Assembly (NCBI GenBank): GCA_026707905.1
Contig: JAPOVY010000129.1
Coordinates: 1-37,897 of the forward strand
Direction of reading: 5' to 3'
DNA from: Gammaproteobacteria bacterium
GTDB taxonomy: Bacteria > Pseudomonadota > Gammaproteobacteria > Pseudomonadales > Azotimanducaceae
Length of the DNA: 37,897 nt
A model generated the notes under the pieces. It was not told where the DNA came from and made no database searches. It saw only the letters and a program-made list of their open reading frames with translations. The position numbers were made by a program, and so were the translations under genes. Below, one piece after another: positions 19,652 to 27,345 of the stretch; within the stretch, counting starts at the first letter, position 1, and every line of letters begins with the position of its first letter.

Positions 19652-19794
19652 AACAGCGTATTCAATAAGGATTTACCAGAACGGATAGACATGGAAGTCA
19701 TGAACCGATAACGCACCCAGATTTCATGGCACACCGTTTTACACAAATACGTCATCGGCATTGTAGGAGTTTTAGAGCTGCAAAATCTTGACAT

Positions 19795-20541
19795 ATGACC
19801 ACGCATCTCATTAGATTCGAAAGCGCTCATCTTCACGTGGAAACCGACGGCGCTCCCGAACAACCCTCACTGTTACTCTGGCCACCTGGAAGCAGTACCG
19901 CGCGTGTTTGGGACCACTTGATACCAAAGCTCTCTGACCTTTTCTTTGTAGTCCGAATCGATCTACGAGGCTACGGTCAAAGCGAGGTAGATGAATTAAG
20001 TGAGGCGCAGTTCACCTTCGATCAGTATGCACGCGATGCACTCTTTGTTCTTACGGAGCTGAATATTCAAGCAACGCACGTCTGGTCACAATCCTGGGGA
20101 ACGCGCGCTGCGATCGTGTTTTGTGCTCGCAATAGGCATTTTGTGAAATCCGCATCGCTTTACGCTGCTAATCTCCGTTTACCTGATGTCGCGGCGCAAC
20201 GACTCGGTACCAAACAAGCAGCAGACGAACGGGCGTCGCGTGGCATCGAAGTCACATCACCGCCAACAGGTTTCAACCAACATCGCGACGCGCAAGCTGC
20301 TCGATTAACGGCAAGCGCACTACGAAAATTTGACCTAGATGGCGTGATAGACGAATTGACGATGCCAATATTGATCGGTACGGGAAGTCACGATCCCAAC
20401 TTGACGTCGAGTCGTGACATCGCAGCTCGTCTCAACAATGCTCGACTCGTTGAATTCCAGCATGTTGGTCACAACGCGATACTCGAACATCCTGAGCTCG
20501 CGATCGATACATTTCTTGAGTTTCAAGACTCATTGAAATAG
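19795..20541 (+). CDS. Alpha/beta-fold hydrolase
   Basis: Small cytosolic hydrolase of 248 residues, substrate unknown. The fold is recognisable: oxyanion region LLLWPPGSSTARVWD (27-40), RIDLRGYGQSE (54-63), nucleophile Ser100 in WSQSWGTRA, acid Asp200 in GTGSHDPN and base His226 in HVGHNAI. The nucleophile elbow is S-x-S-x-G rather than G-x-S-x-G, a tolerated variant. It is divergent from sucA and reads with the oxidoreductase and COQ4 genes that follow, with gaps of tens of bases. The ATG at 19795 has no clear ribosome-binding site. First gene of the accessory block. Confidence 0.85.
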   Translation: MTTHLIRFESAHLHVETDGAPEQPSLLLWPPGSSTARVWDHLIPKLSDLFFVVRIDLRGYGQSEVDELSEAQFTFDQYARDALFVLTELNIQATHVWSQSWGTRAAIVFCARNRHFVKSASLYAANLRLPDVAAQRLGTKQAADERASRGIEVTSPPTGFNQHRDAQAARLTASALRKFDLDGVIDELTMPILIGTGSHDPNLTSSRDIAARLNNARLVEFQHVGHNAILEHPELAIDTFLEFQDSLK

Positions 20542-20611
20542 CGTCTTGTCAGATCAACTAGCCATCCGCTCGCGCTTAAACTTCGGCGCTTTACTCATCT
20601 GAATATCGATC

Positions 20612-21880
20612 ATGGCTGACGAAAGCGTTAACGACGATCCCTATATGTACGACGGTTTCCCAATGAACACCCCGATGGACATTCGTTTAGGTCTTACTCA
20701 AGAACAGGACATAAACCACGAGCTCCGCTGGGGAATCATCAGCGCTTCGTCAATTTCGTCGGATTGGGTGAAATCGCTGCAGGACGTTCCCGGTGCTAAA
20801 TTCGCCGCGATCGCGGCTCGCGATATGGATCGTGCACGGGCGTTCGCAGATGCGCATGAGATTCCTACCGCGTACGACTCATACGACGATCTCGTAAATG
20901 ACGACGATGTGGACATTGTGTACATCGCATCGAAAACTTGGGACCATCACCGAGATTTGCTGCGCACCATCGAAGCTGGAAAGCACGTTCTCTGTGAGAA
21001 GCCGTTTACAGATACCGCGGATCAAGCGAAGGAAGCGTACGAAGCAGCCGCCAAGGCTGGTGTCGTTTGTTGGGAGGGGATGTGGCTACGGTTCTTCCCA
21101 GCCGTCGAGCACGCCCGGGCTGCAATGGAACGTGGCGACATCGGTGATATTTGTGTCGTGCAAGCGGACTATCCTGACCGCGTCTATGCGTTGAATCCAG
21201 CAATCACCGGATTCGGTGCAGGAGAAATGCCCGTCATCGCAGCAGCTGGTCGGAAGGCTCGAGCTCAGCCATACGCGAATGACGTGTACTCCGCACACGG
21301 CGGTTCACCGAGCGCGGCCGTTCTTCAATATTCCGAGCAGGAAGGCATTGCGGTGATTACGTTTCCGAATGGACGTTTTATCGAAGAATCGCAATATATC
21401 GGTACCAAAGGCAGAATCACTGTCGAGACGCCGTCTCATCACCCCAGTGCAGTCACAATTCGAACAGGTAGACCTCCTCGACGCGGTACACGTCGCGAAG
21501 AAGGCAAACCTGTAATGGAACTCGATCCTCACAAAGGATGGACTGGCGATTGGATTGAAACGCACTGGGAACAAGACCGCAATCCTAGCGCCGGACCTTT
21601 TAACCAAGTCGAACGATTCGAATATCCTGTGCCAACGCCTGCGCCGATTACGCGAGGCCAACCACCCGGTTCGCGATGGAACGGCGAACGGCTGATCAAA
21701 TACAAAGGTTGGACTTGGCACGGCGGTAACCAACACGGCTTTACGTACCAAGCCCAAGCGGTGCATCGTTGTATGGGCGCCGGTTTGAGTGAACTGCCGC
21801 AATGGACTACGGCAGAATCAATTCGGGTCTGTGAGATCATCGACGAAATTAACCGACAATGCGCTGAGCGTGGTTTTTAG
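20612..21880 (+). CDS. Gfo/Idh/MocA family NAD(P)-dependent oxidoreductase
   Basis: Predicted oxidoreductase acting on a sugar-like or cyclic diol substrate; specificity unknown. It has 422 residues. An N-terminal extension of about 38 residues (acidic, MADESVNDDPYMYDG) precedes the Rossmann motif WGIISASSISSDWV (40-53). The family signature CEKPFTDTADQAKEAY starts at 128 and supplies the conserved Lys130-Pro. The segment EGMWLRFFPAVEHARA recalls the dihydrodiol dehydrogenase/xylose dehydrogenase branch. The C-terminal part is longer than usual and has a Pro/Arg-rich loop (about 287-350). COQ4 follows on the same strand after about 90 nt. Confidence 0.88.
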   Translation: MADESVNDDPYMYDGFPMNTPMDIRLGLTQEQDINHELRWGIISASSISSDWVKSLQDVPGAKFAAIAARDMDRARAFADAHEIPTAYDSYDDLVNDDDVDIVYIASKTWDHHRDLLRTIEAGKHVLCEKPFTDTADQAKEAYEAAAKAGVVCWEGMWLRFFPAVEHARAAMERGDIGDICVVQADYPDRVYALNPAITGFGAGEMPVIAAAGRKARAQPYANDVYSAHGGSPSAAVLQYSEQEGIAVITFPNGRFIEESQYIGTKGRITVETPSHHPSAVTIRTGRPPRRGTRREEGKPVMELDPHKGWTGDWIETHWEQDRNPSAGPFNQVERFEYPVPTPAPITRGQPPGSRWNGERLIKYKGWTWHGGNQHGFTYQAQAVHRCMGAGLSELPQWTTAESIRVCEIIDEINRQCAERGF

Positions 21881-21968
21881 GTTGACGCCGTCTAGACACG
21901 GACGAAGTCCACTCGGTGGTGGACAAACCTAAAATTCCTAAGTATTGCTCGATTGGTCACCAAATTTA

Positions 21969-22727
21969 ATGAACGACCACCAACACCAGCCGAATCGGCG
22001 CATGAAGATACGACCGTTTACTGCGCTTAAAGCGGTTCGTAACGTACTTAACGATCCGGAGCAGACCTCCCAGGTATTTCGAGTCCTTCAGGCTCTCAGC
22101 GGACCTTCCTTATCGAAGAATTTCAACCGTTTTTGCACCACTGAAGTAGGTAATCGCGTATTGACCGACAAGCTCGATTTGGTCGCGAAACTAAACAATC
22201 CTGACTATCTTCAAAGCCTACCGGACCACTCACTTGGTCATACCTACTACCGATTCATCAATCGTGAACAGATTTCAGCTGGGGGTCTTGAAGAGGCGAG
22301 CGCCGAAGCGAATGCGGAAGACGGGTATTCCCCAGTCGCTTCCAATCAACAGAGTAACGCAGACTTTGACCTTTTTGTTCGTCGAACCCGAGCGTCACAT
22401 GATCTTTTTCATGTCTTGACACGTTACGGACGCGATCCCCTCGGAGAAGCATGCTTACTCGCATTTACCTATGGTCAAACCAAGAATATCGCGTTCCCAT
22501 TTATTTTGCTATCTGCCGCCCGTCGGTTATATCAAGGAGCAGGAATCACGGTATTCGGCGCACTTTGGCGAGGCTATCGCGACGGCAAGAAGGCAGGATG
22601 GCTCCTCGCCGCAGATTGGGAAACCCTTTTAGAACAACCGCTTGAGAAAGTACGTGATTCTTACAGTATTCCAGCTCCCGAACGTTATCAACGTCTCGCC
22701 GCAGATTTAGCTCAAGCAAGCGCTTAA
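21969..22727 (+). CDS. COQ4-like ubiquinone biosynthesis protein
   Basis: COQ4 family proteins act in ubiquinone biosynthesis; the eukaryotic protein is a scaffold and was recently linked to ring decarboxylation/hydroxylation. The diagnostic zinc-ligand pattern is present: SHDLFHVLTRYGRDPLGE, giving His144, Asp145, His148 and Glu160, counted from the ATG at 21969. Conserved SLGHTYYRF precedes it. A TTG at 21945 would add 8 residues; I prefer the ATG, though neither has a good ribosome-binding site. Length is about 252 residues. Bacterial COQ4 homologues are patchily distributed. A link to quinone supply for the nearby succinate dehydrogenase is plausible but unproven. The next hydrolase begins about 13 nt downstream. 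Confidence 0.9.
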   Translation: MNDHQHQPNRRMKIRPFTALKAVRNVLNDPEQTSQVFRVLQALSGPSLSKNFNRFCTTEVGNRVLTDKLDLVAKLNNPDYLQSLPDHSLGHTYYRFINREQISAGGLEEASAEANAEDGYSPVASNQQSNADFDLFVRRTRASHDLFHVLTRYGRDPLGEACLLAFTYGQTKNIAFPFILLSAARRLYQGAGITVFGALWRGYRDGKKAGWLLAADWETLLEQPLEKVRDSYSIPAPERYQRLAADLAQASA

Positions 22728-22740
22728 CACGAAAGACACC

Positions 22741-23850
22741 CTGAGCAACTTTTCTGAGCGGTTATGGCCGCACGATGCGCCGCAATCTGAAGGGGCCGAA
22801 CCTACCGATATCCCTGCGTTATCGGTCCACACAGACCTAGAAAAAAACGACACCGGTGCAGGCGTCATTATTTGCCCTGGTGGTGGTTATCGAATCGTTG
22901 CGTCGACACACGAAGGACTCCATGTCGCGGCTGCCTTCAATTCGGTCGGTGTGCGAGCATTTGTCCTACGGTATCGCGTCGGTCCGAAATACCATTCGAC
23001 GACATCTTTATTGGACGGACAACGCGCCGTTCGCTACGTCCGTCACCATTCAGAACGATTCGGCGTCGATGCCGACCGGGTCGGGATGCTTGGATTCTCC
23101 GCCGGTGGTCATCTGACGTTTGCCGTTGGTACAAGTGATCTACATGAACAACCAGCCGCAGACGATCCTATCGATCGGGAGTCGTCCGTACCTAGTTTTC
23201 TGGTGCCAGTTTACGGTGTCAGCAATGGTGAGGTCCGAGGTCGTAAGGCCTCCGAGTACCTTGCTACAGACACGAAAGTGAATAAGCAAACGCCACCGAC
23301 GTTTCTAATGCACACGCACGAAGACGATATCGTCTCTTCAGAGCAATCGACACTGTTCTACAACGCATTGCGACACGCAGACGTACCCGCCGAGATGCAT
23401 ATATTCGGGTATGGGGAGCACGGAGTCGGTCTAGCGTCAGGCGATCCCGATACGAGTGAGTGGTTCCCACTACTCACGAAATGGCTGCGGCGTTCTGGAT
23501 TTCTTACCGACAAACCGCGAGTAGCCATCGAGCAGCCATTGCCGATTCACGATGCAATCGAACATCCACTAGGCATGTACTGGGTCACGCTAATCCCCGA
23601 CGATCCAAACGCACCCATCGCTCGAGCTCGACTGGATCCAAATGCCGAAGAGCATCTGAAGATTCCTGCCTCACACGGCCCAGCTCACGGTCCACACACA
23701 TTGGAATTGCGTCGGATTTCTCATACGTGGCCTTTCGACGCTGTTGGTGAGTATCAGGCGATCGACATGTCGCAACCGGTACTTTCGGAGAATCCCACCA
23801 AGTCGATTCGTGTCATCGTCGAGACTGACGGTACGATTCGAGCAAACTAG
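22741..23850 (+). CDS. Alpha/beta hydrolase (acetyl-esterase/BD-FAE-like) with C-terminal extension; non-ATG start
   Basis: Serine hydrolase of the acetyl-xylan-esterase/feruloyl-esterase-like group. The first ordinary start in frame is GTG at 22951, but it would remove the conserved N-terminal strand and the oxyanion motif ICPGGGYR. The open frame reaches back to 22711 and contains no ATG, GTG or TTG. CTG at 22741, 13 nt after coq4, is the best remaining candidate and gives about 369 residues. From that start, CPGGGY is at 45-50, nucleophile Ser120 is in GFSAGGH, the acid is Asp195/196 in HEDDIV, and His227 is in GEHGVG. About 110 residues follow the hydrolase fold (from about 260), a Pro/His-rich then beta-like region I do not recognise. 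There is no signal peptide. Confidence 0.8.
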   Translation: MSNFSERLWPHDAPQSEGAEPTDIPALSVHTDLEKNDTGAGVIICPGGGYRIVASTHEGLHVAAAFNSVGVRAFVLRYRVGPKYHSTTSLLDGQRAVRYVRHHSERFGVDADRVGMLGFSAGGHLTFAVGTSDLHEQPAADDPIDRESSVPSFLVPVYGVSNGEVRGRKASEYLATDTKVNKQTPPTFLMHTHEDDIVSSEQSTLFYNALRHADVPAEMHIFGYGEHGVGLASGDPDTSEWFPLLTKWLRRSGFLTDKPRVAIEQPLPIHDAIEHPLGMYWVTLIPDDPNAPIARARLDPNAEEHLKIPASHGPAHGPHTLELRRISHTWPFDAVGEYQAIDMSQPVLSENPTKSIRVIVETDGTIRAN

Positions 23851-23863
23851 CTTCGCGTGTGCG

Positions 23864-24685
23864 TCAGGCTTTGGTGTTTTCCGCTACCAGCGCATCGATT
23901 GCTTCTTTAGCGCGCGACTCATCTTGTGGAATGAGCGAAATAATCCGATCGACACCCACGCCTCGCAACGCGTCAATCGTCGCAGCATCTACACGCATCG
24001 AAGGTGTTACGCTAATTTCCAGTTGATCCCCACCATCAAGGTCGCGAAGTCGTTTAACGACTATTGCTGTCTGATCAACGTTCATAGCAAACCCGTACCA
24101 GCCCTGACCGTATTTCGCAGCGCGGCGTAGCGCACCAGGGCTCGTGCCGCCGACAACAATCGGCGGTCCACCAGTTTGTATCGGTCGCGGTCGCGCATCT
24201 ATATCCATAAATTGATAAAAACGACCATCAAACGCAGGTTGATCCTGGTTCCACAACGCACGCATGATCTCAATGTACTCGTTACTTCGTGCGCCACGCT
24301 CACGAAACGGTATGCCCAGTGCTGCGAATTCCTGATGTAGATAGCCAGCACCAACTCCCAAGATCAAGCGCCCGTTAGAAAGTACGTCTAGACTCGCCAT
24401 TTCTTTCGCAAGAACTAGTGGATTGCGTTGAGCAATGAGTACGATGCCGGTACCTAATCGAATCGTCGATGTTTTTGACGCAAGGAACGCCAACACCGTG
24501 CTCGGGTGAAGCATTGGGTGATCTGGTTCGGCGGGTGAAGGTGGCTGGCGAGGCGAAGGAAAGACCACATGCTCACCTGTCCACATGGATTCCATCCCAG
24601 CGGCTTCTGCATGCTGTGCGAGATCGATTGCGACGCTAGGATCCGCGGACGCTCCTGAACCGATACCAAAGAAACCAATTTTCAC
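23864..24685 (-). CDS. Luciferase-like (LLM class) F420/FMN-dependent oxidoreductase
   Basis: TIM-barrel flavin- or F420-dependent oxidoreductase of the luciferase-like family, 273 residues; substrate unknown. Recognisable blocks are KIGFFGIGSG at the start, AEAAGMESMWTGEHVVFP (about 28-45), STIRLGTGIVLIAQRNPLVLAKEMASLDVLSNGR (family core), GVGAGYLHQEFAALGIPF and GPPIVVGGTSPGALRRAAKYGQGWYG. The pattern recalls the Rv2161c-type subfamily annotated as F420-dependent. F420 use in gammaproteobacteria is uncommon, so FMN may be the cofactor. It converges on the hydrolase upstream and is 75 nt from the FHA gene, same strand. Confidence 0.85.
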   Translation of the reverse strand: MKIGFFGIGSGASADPSVAIDLAQHAEAAGMESMWTGEHVVFPSPRQPPSPAEPDHPMLHPSTVLAFLASKTSTIRLGTGIVLIAQRNPLVLAKEMASLDVLSNGRLILGVGAGYLHQEFAALGIPFRERGARSNEYIEIMRALWNQDQPAFDGRFYQFMDIDARPRPIQTGGPPIVVGGTSPGALRRAAKYGQGWYGFAMNVDQTAIVVKRLRDLDGGDQLEISVTPSMRVDAATIDALRGVGVDRIISLIPQDESRAKEAIDALVAENTKA

Positions 24686-24760
24686 CTTCTTTTCCCCTCT
24701 AGCGCTAGGTTCGGTGCGGAGAGCGTCTAGAACCTCTATTCGTAAGATGCAAATTCTGAT

Positions 24761-25453
24761 TCAATGCGCCATTTCGCCGTCATTGGATGCGCGTCGAGTC
24801 TCGAGCGCTAATCGATTTATCTCCGCTGGTGTTGTTTCGACCTCGCCAATTCTCAGTTGTTCGTCATCTAGAACGACATCCGCACGGAATTGAGTCCATT
24901 CATCCTCTCGAAATACTTCAATTCCACGCGTGCTTGCCATATCTCGAACATAGTAGATCGGTTCGAGCGGCATTAGAGGGCTGGAATCAACTTGCCGAAG
25001 TACCAATATTTCAGCATGGCGTGACGACACCCCTTCATCCGTTAATTTCACATCGACGTCGCCTTCACTGCCGATCACGATCGTGCGAACGACCTCAGTC
25101 TTTTCCGGTCGCGAACGTGCGAGGAGATTGCTATCGGACACCGAACCGGACGTACCAAACCGCTGTGCTCGCGAAGAAGATAGTCTTCTTCGTCGGATTG
25201 ATCGTCTTATTAGCCAAACTAGCACCACCACCGCGACAATGCCTAGCAAGACGATAAGCGCGATATTCATCGGACTCAAATTACCGAAATCAATGCCAAC
25301 CTGACTCGAATAGGCGTTTTGAAAGATACTGGTGCTGTATGTCGCGTGACTGAACTGCACAAAACAAAACGTGAACGAGGTTAGTACGAAGCGCATCGTT
25401 TGACGCACACGGCGGTCAATTGGAACGTACATCGAGATTGTGCGTGCCACCAT
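24761..25453 (-). CDS. Membrane-anchored FHA-domain protein
   Basis: Probably binds phosphothreonine peptides. Up to 230 residues; starts at M1 (25453), M8 or M20 (25396) are all possible. From M20 it would begin with a signal-like stretch, RFVLTSFTFCFVQFSHA. A clear membrane helix lies at about 62-82 (NIALIVLLGIVAVVVLVWLI) and is followed by an Arg-rich cluster, so the C-terminal part is cytosolic. The FHA domain spans about 124-205: IVIGSEGDVDVKLTDEGVSSRHAEI has the conserved Ser-x-x-His pattern (Ser144, Arg145, His146), and DMASTRGIEV replaces the usual STNGT. No kinase or phosphatase gene is adjacent, so its partner is not evident. Confidence 0.85.
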   Translation of the reverse strand: MVARTISMYVPIDRRVRQTMRFVLTSFTFCFVQFSHATYSTSIFQNAYSSQVGIDFGNLSPMNIALIVLLGIVAVVVLVWLIRRSIRRRRLSSSRAQRFGTSGSVSDSNLLARSRPEKTEVVRTIVIGSEGDVDVKLTDEGVSSRHAEILVLRQVDSSPLMPLEPIYYVRDMASTRGIEVFREDEWTQFRADVVLDDEQLRIGEVETTPAEINRLALETRRASNDGEMAH

Positions 25454-25835
25454 TTGTCACTCACGATGCCATATGTTATCGACTACACACTGAGTAATGA
25501 ACCAATGCGACGCCATATTGACAGTTGAAGGTGGAATGTCGCCAAACCGCTACAACGAATCAAAGCTCATTTTTGACATAAGAAGCGCTGTCACACCTAG
25601 TTCCACAAACCAGCTTGCTGTGAATATCGCTGAGCTCGCGATAGAGACCGCTTTTGCGCAACTGCCATCGTGAAGAATGTTTAGTCAGTGCTTTCATACT
25701 CACAATCGATTGGAAGATGTCACCTATCGTCGAAGAAACGCGCGATGCGAGCTTTGCTGCTGAATCGCTTAATCACCCTCGTACCATGATTCTTGATTGC
25801 CTAATTTGCTCGCATTTTTGACGTTAGGAAATCTG
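25454..25835. other. Gap before the toxin-antitoxin pair, with one possible small ORF
   Basis: About 380 bases with no confident gene. A plus-strand frame at 25497-25673 is open for 58 codons from an ATG, containing VEGGMSPNRYNESKLIFDIR; it has no good ribosome-binding site and I do not recognise it. Toward the right end, AT-rich DNA should hold the toxin-antitoxin promoter and operator, but I see no clear -10/-35 pair or operator palindrome. Confidence 0.35.
25497..25673 (+). CDS. Possible small ORF, unrecognised
   Basis: 58 codons from ATG to TGA in the gap between the FHA gene and the toxin-antitoxin pair. The predicted peptide has a normal amino acid mix, with an amphipathic stretch NIAELAIETAFAQL near its C-terminus. 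No Shine-Dalgarno sequence precedes it and no family is recognised. It could be a chance frame or the remnant of a larger gene. Confidence 0.2.
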   Translation: MNQCDAILTVEGGMSPNRYNESKLIFDIRSAVTPSSTNQLAVNIAELAIETAFAQLPS

Positions 25836-26096
25836 ATGAGCACTAGCCTCACGGTTCGAGACATCGATCCTAAAGACAAATCGTGGTTGAAAAGGGAAGC
25901 CAAATCAACCGCCATCTCAATGGAAGAGTATGTTCGACGATTGATCCACGATAAGCGTACGAAGAGCGAATCTCGCGGGAAGCCATCAGAGGTATTCGCT
26001 CGCTATCTTGGTGAAGAACACGGTTTCGAAGTACCTCTATCGAGGAACTATGGCTATCGACTTGTTACATTTCCAGAAGACGATCGAAATGACTAA
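25836..26096 (+). CDS. FitA/VapB-type antitoxin
   Basis: Antitoxin that binds the PIN toxin encoded next and should repress its own promoter. I start it at the ATG at 25836, which has AGGAA 5 nt upstream, giving 86 residues; an ATG at 25797 is less well supported. The N-terminal 45 residues (SLTVRDIDPKDKSWLKREAKSTAISMEEYVRRLI) form a ribbon-helix-helix domain of the FitA type. The C-terminal part should wrap around the toxin. The stop codon overlaps the toxin start (8 nt shared), the standard coupled arrangement. Confidence 0.85.
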   Translation: MSTSLTVRDIDPKDKSWLKREAKSTAISMEEYVRRLIHDKRTKSESRGKPSEVFARYLGEEHGFEVPLSRNYGYRLVTFPEDDRND

Positions 26097-26526
26097 GCCA
26101 ATCGCGTGGTTGATCGATACAAACGTCATTTCAGAAATGATGAAACCGCATCCAGAACAACGAGTCGTGGGGTTACTCGATTCAATCGGCGACGGTCTCG
26201 GTCTTTCATCCTTTCCAGTTTGGGAGATCCTCAATCAGATCGGAAAAATGGACAGTGGTAAACGCCGTGACGAAAAAGCGGATCGATTCCAAACGATTCT
26301 CGATGTGTTGTTTGAGGATCGAATCATCGATTGGTCCGTGACCCACGCCCTTGAGTGTGCAAAAATCATGAAAGAAAAACGTAGGATCGGTGAAGCGCTC
26401 GATGATCACTTGCCTGGCGCGTTTCTGGTTGCCGTAGCAAAGTGTCACGATCTGAGCCTAATTACACGAAATACTCGAGACTTTCGAAATACTGGTGTCG
26501 TTACACTGAATCCGTGGCAGGATTAA
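26089..26526 (+). CDS. PIN-domain ribonuclease toxin (FitB/VapC type)
   Basis: Predicted metal-dependent RNase toxin of 145 residues. I choose the ATG at 26089, which overlaps the antitoxin stop; the longer frame from 26008 would run through the antitoxin gene. PIN acidic residues are visible: Asp in WLIDTNVISEM (near residue 9), Glu in FPVWEILNQ (near residue 43), Asp in EALDDHLPGAFLVAVAKCH (near residue 105) and Asn/Asp in ITRNTRDFRNTGV. All catalytic positions look intact, so the toxin is probably active. It is at the right edge of the accessory block, next to sdhB. Confidence 0.9.
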   Translation: MTKPIAWLIDTNVISEMMKPHPEQRVVGLLDSIGDGLGLSSFPVWEILNQIGKMDSGKRRDEKADRFQTILDVLFEDRIIDWSVTHALECAKIMKEKRRIGEALDDHLPGAFLVAVAKCHDLSLITRNTRDFRNTGVVTLNPWQD

Positions 26527-26642
26527 CAACACTGACTTTAGATCTAGTGAGCTCTTCTAGCGAACGTTTGCATACGCTTTATGGAAGGCTTGGACGTACT
26601 CATCGAATGGCGCACAATCTCCGAATTGCGATTTAGACCCTC

Positions 26643-27344
26643 CTAACGACCCTCAATGAGCATCGTCCGAATCTTCCCAATTGCGCGAGTTGGGTTTAGA
26701 TCCTTGGGACATGCGTCAACACAATTCATGATCGTTCGACACCTAAACACGCTGTAGGGGTCTCCCAATTTCTCGAGTCGTTCACTCGTCGCCGTGTCTC
26801 GAGAATCAGCTAAGAATCGATATGCCTGTAACAATCCTGCTGGACCAATGAACTTATCAGGATTCCACCAGAATGACGGACAAGACGTCGAACAACACGC
26901 ACAGAGTATGCATTCGTAAAGTCCATCCAGCTCTTCCCGCTCTTCCACGCTCTGCAGTCGCTCTTTTTCAGGTGGGTCTTCATCGTTGATTAGATACGGG
27001 TCGATTTTCTCGTACTGTGCATAGAACTGGGACATATCCACAACAAGGTCACGGATGACAGGTAGTCCCGGCAACGGTCGGAGCGTCAAACGATTTCGAC
27101 TGACGATTGACGAGACGGTCGTTTTACATGCAAGCCCGTTGCGCCCGTTCATGTTCATACCGTCCGAACCACAGACACCCTCACGACAGGAGCGCCGGTA
27201 TGCGATTGTTGGGTCCTCTAGTCGAAGCTCTTCTAGTACATCCAATACCATCAATTCTCGGTCTTGCGGCAGTTCGAATTCGTAGTCTTGCATTCGCGGA
27301 GCGTCGTCTTGCTCTGGTACGTAACGGTAGATACTCACTCGCAC
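26643..27344 (-). CDS. sdhB: Succinate dehydrogenase iron-sulfur subunit
   Basis: Carries electrons from the SdhA flavin to quinone through three Fe-S clusters. I start it at GTG 27344, which has GGGAG (27356-27352) 7 nt upstream and lies just after the sdhA stop. The longer ATG at 27380 would overlap sdhA by 35 nt. This gives 233 residues. Cluster ligands are visible in SCREGVCGSDGMNMNG...LAC (2Fe-2S), CILCACCSTSCPSFWW and CRTIMNCVDACPKDLNP (4Fe-4S and 3Fe-4S). Last gene of sdhCDAB; the toxin gene converges on it. Confidence 0.97.
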   Translation of the reverse strand: MRVSIYRYVPEQDDAPRMQDYEFELPQDRELMVLDVLEELRLEDPTIAYRRSCREGVCGSDGMNMNGRNGLACKTTVSSIVSRNRLTLRPLPGLPVIRDLVVDMSQFYAQYEKIDPYLINDEDPPEKERLQSVEEREELDGLYECILCACCSTSCPSFWWNPDKFIGPAGLLQAYRFLADSRDTATSERLEKLGDPYSVFRCRTIMNCVDACPKDLNPTRAIGKIRTMLIEGR

Positions 27345-27345
27345 G

